NCBI RefSeq assembly: GCF_900696085.1
Contig: NZ_CAADFC020000004.1
Location: forward strand, 1,062,985 to 1,126,984
DNA length: 64,000 bases
DNA from: Bradyrhizobium ivorense
GTDB lineage: Bacteria > Pseudomonadota > Alphaproteobacteria > Rhizobiales > Xanthobacteraceae
Direction: 5' to 3'
Shown here one piece after another: positions 62,871 to 64,000 of this stretch. Both the position numbers and the translations under genes were made by a program. Position 1 is the stretch's first letter, and each line of letters begins with the position of its first letter. Under the pieces are notes generated by a model. That model saw nothing but the letters and a program-made list of their open reading frames with translations. It had not been told where the DNA came from and searched no databases.

Positions 62871-64000
62871 ATGCATTTTCAGCTTCCCGACGATCTCCTC
62901 GTCCTGCAGGGCCGGATGCGTGAATTCGTACAGACCGAGCTCAAACCGCACGACCGGGCAATCGAGGAGACCGGCGAGGTGCCGGAAGTCGCGATGGCCG
63001 GCCTGCGCAAAATGGGATTGTTCGGCACCAACACGCCGAAGCAATTCGGCGGCCTTGGGCTCACGATGCTGGGCAGCTGCATCGCGATCGAGGAGCTGGC
63101 GAAGGCCCATACCGCCTTCTACTATTTGAGCGGCGTCAACGTTCACATCGGCTCGAAGGCGATCGAGCTGTTCGCCAAGTCCGAGGTTCGCGACCGCTGG
63201 CTGCCCGAGCTCGCCAGCGGACGGGTGATCGGCGCCTTCGCGCTGACCGAGCCGAATGCCGGCTCCGACGTGGCGCGGATCCAGACCACGGCACGGCGCG
63301 ATCGCGACCGCTACATCCTCGACGGCACCAAGACCTACATCACCAACGCGCCGGTCGCCGGCGTCTTCACCGTGTTCGCCACGCTCGATCCATCCGCCGG
63401 CGCCAGGGGCATTGCGGCGTTCGCCGTCGACGCCAAGACGCCGGGCCTCGGCATCGGCCGCGTGGTCGAGATGGTCGCCGGGCGCGGCTCGGCGCATGCC
63501 GAGGTGATCTTCGAGAACTGCCGTGTGCCGCGCGAGAACCTGCTGGGTCAGGAAGGCGAAGGCTTTGCCATCGCGATGCGGTGCCTGGATGCGGGGCGCA
63601 CGCATTGGGGCGCCTATTGCGTCGGCGCGGCGAGCCAGCTGTTGGACTATGCCCTCGACCATGTCTCCGCGCGCGAGGCGTTCGGACGCAAGCTGCGCGA
63701 CCACCAGGGCATCGAATGGCAGATCGCCGACATGGCGAGCGCGCTGCACGCCGCGCGCCTCGTCGCCTATGAGGCGGCCTGGCGCTACGACCAGGGCGAC
63801 GCGGCGGCCCGAACCGCGGCGGCGGCGCTGTCGAAATACACCGGCGCCGACATGGTGCAGCGCGTTGCCGACACCACCATGCAGCTGTTCGGTGGTGCCG
63901 GTTATTCCAGAGACCTGCCGATTGAACGGATCTGGCGGGAAACCCGGGTGGTCCGCATCCTGGATGGCACATCCGAGATCATGCGCCAGATCATCGCCCG
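62871..64000 (+). CDS. Acyl-CoA dehydrogenase (C-terminus cut by window end)
   Basis: 376 codons read from ATG 62871 without a stop. It starts HFQLPDDLLVLQGRMREFVQ. The FAD and substrate motifs are FALTEPNAGSDVARIQTTAR and DGTKTYITNAPVAG. The C-terminal helical bundle includes MQLFGGAGYSRDLPIERIWR and ILDGTSEIMRQIIAR, so only a few residues are missing. It catalyses alpha,beta-dehydrogenation of acyl-CoA. Chain length unknown. Confidence 0.95.
   Translation, partial: MHFQLPDDLLVLQGRMREFVQTELKPHDRAIEETGEVPEVAMAGLRKMGLFGTNTPKQFGGLGLTMLGSCIAIEELAKAHTAFYYLSGVNVHIGSKAIELFAKSEVRDRWLPELASGRVIGAFALTEPNAGSDVARIQTTARRDRDRYILDGTKTYITNAPVAGVFTVFATLDPSAGARGIAAFAVDAKTPGLGIGRVVEMVAGRGSAHAEVIFENCRVPRENLLGQEGEGFAIAMRCLDAGRTHWGAYCVGAASQLLDYALDHVSAREAFGRKLRDHQGIEWQIADMASALHAARLVAYEAAWRYDQGDAAARTAAAALSKYTGADMVQRVADTTMQLFGGAGYSRDLPIERIWRETRVVRILDGTSEIMRQIIA

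Overview
The window is a GC-rich, gene-dense stretch of an alphaproteobacterial chromosome. I infer Bradyrhizobium or a very close relative (Nitrobacteraceae). The reasons are a split pntAA-pntAB-pntB transhydrogenase behind a 50-residue aa3-type cytochrome oxidase subunit IV, gapR, DUF465/DUF1036/DUF1244/DUF882 genes, class III cyclase-TPR signalling proteins, and several families of intergenic palindromes typical of that lineage. I see no tRNA, rRNA, CRISPR array, prophage or intact insertion sequence. About 59 protein genes are supported. Two are cut by the window ends: a GlpD-like dehydrogenase at the left and an acyl-CoA dehydrogenase at the right.

Layout. 1-8.5 kb: GlpD-like enzyme, a repeat-filled gap, an ABC-F ATPase, a PAS-GGDEF-EAL protein, an L-2-hydroxyglutarate oxidase-like flavoprotein, two divergent DUF465 paralogues, and two small unknown genes behind a LexA-box-like promoter. 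8.5-20 kb: a GGDEF protein with a basic tail, purEK, aquaporin Z, ribosomal protein S21, a TPR lipoprotein, an alpha/beta hydrolase - Ca2+/H+ antiporter - cupin run, and the pnt operon followed by a previously hidden 56-codon gene. 20-30 kb: a TetR regulator divergent from a sterol-desaturase-type enzyme, oligoendopeptidase F, a sigma-54 response regulator, and two cell-wall enzymes (L,D-transpeptidase, DUF882). 30-38 kb: a class III adenylate cyclase-TPR protein, gapR, DUF1244, DUF1036-pyk, OsmC, a TetR regulator and a polytopic membrane protein.

38-52 kb is the envelope-maintenance block, all on the minus strand: tolQ-tolR-tolA-tolB, then a membrane GGDEF-EAL protein and a FeeM/LuxI-like N-acyltransferase, then pal, cpoB, tilS, ftsH and a Leu/Ile/Val-type binding protein. 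The two signalling genes split the usual tolB-pal junction. TTAACCAT octamers resembling CtrA half-sites lie upstream of tolQ, twice upstream of pal, and upstream of the DUF882 gene. 52-59 kb is a repeat-rich seam (crcB, sodB, GNAT, MATE, DUF2147, DUF3095) in which nearly every gap holds a palindromic repeat. It includes a strongly structured element at about 52.19-52.30 kb. 59-64 kb: htpG, an MBL-fold hydrolase with a zinc ribbon, a secreted type II asparaginase and an acyl-CoA dehydrogenase.

The most rewarding items for follow-up are the interrupted Tol-Pal cluster with its acyl-synthase and c-di-GMP enzyme, the LexA-box promoter of two unknown small genes, the structured repeat near 52.2 kb, the unlisted small gene after pntB, and the paired operator between the TetR regulator and the desaturase.
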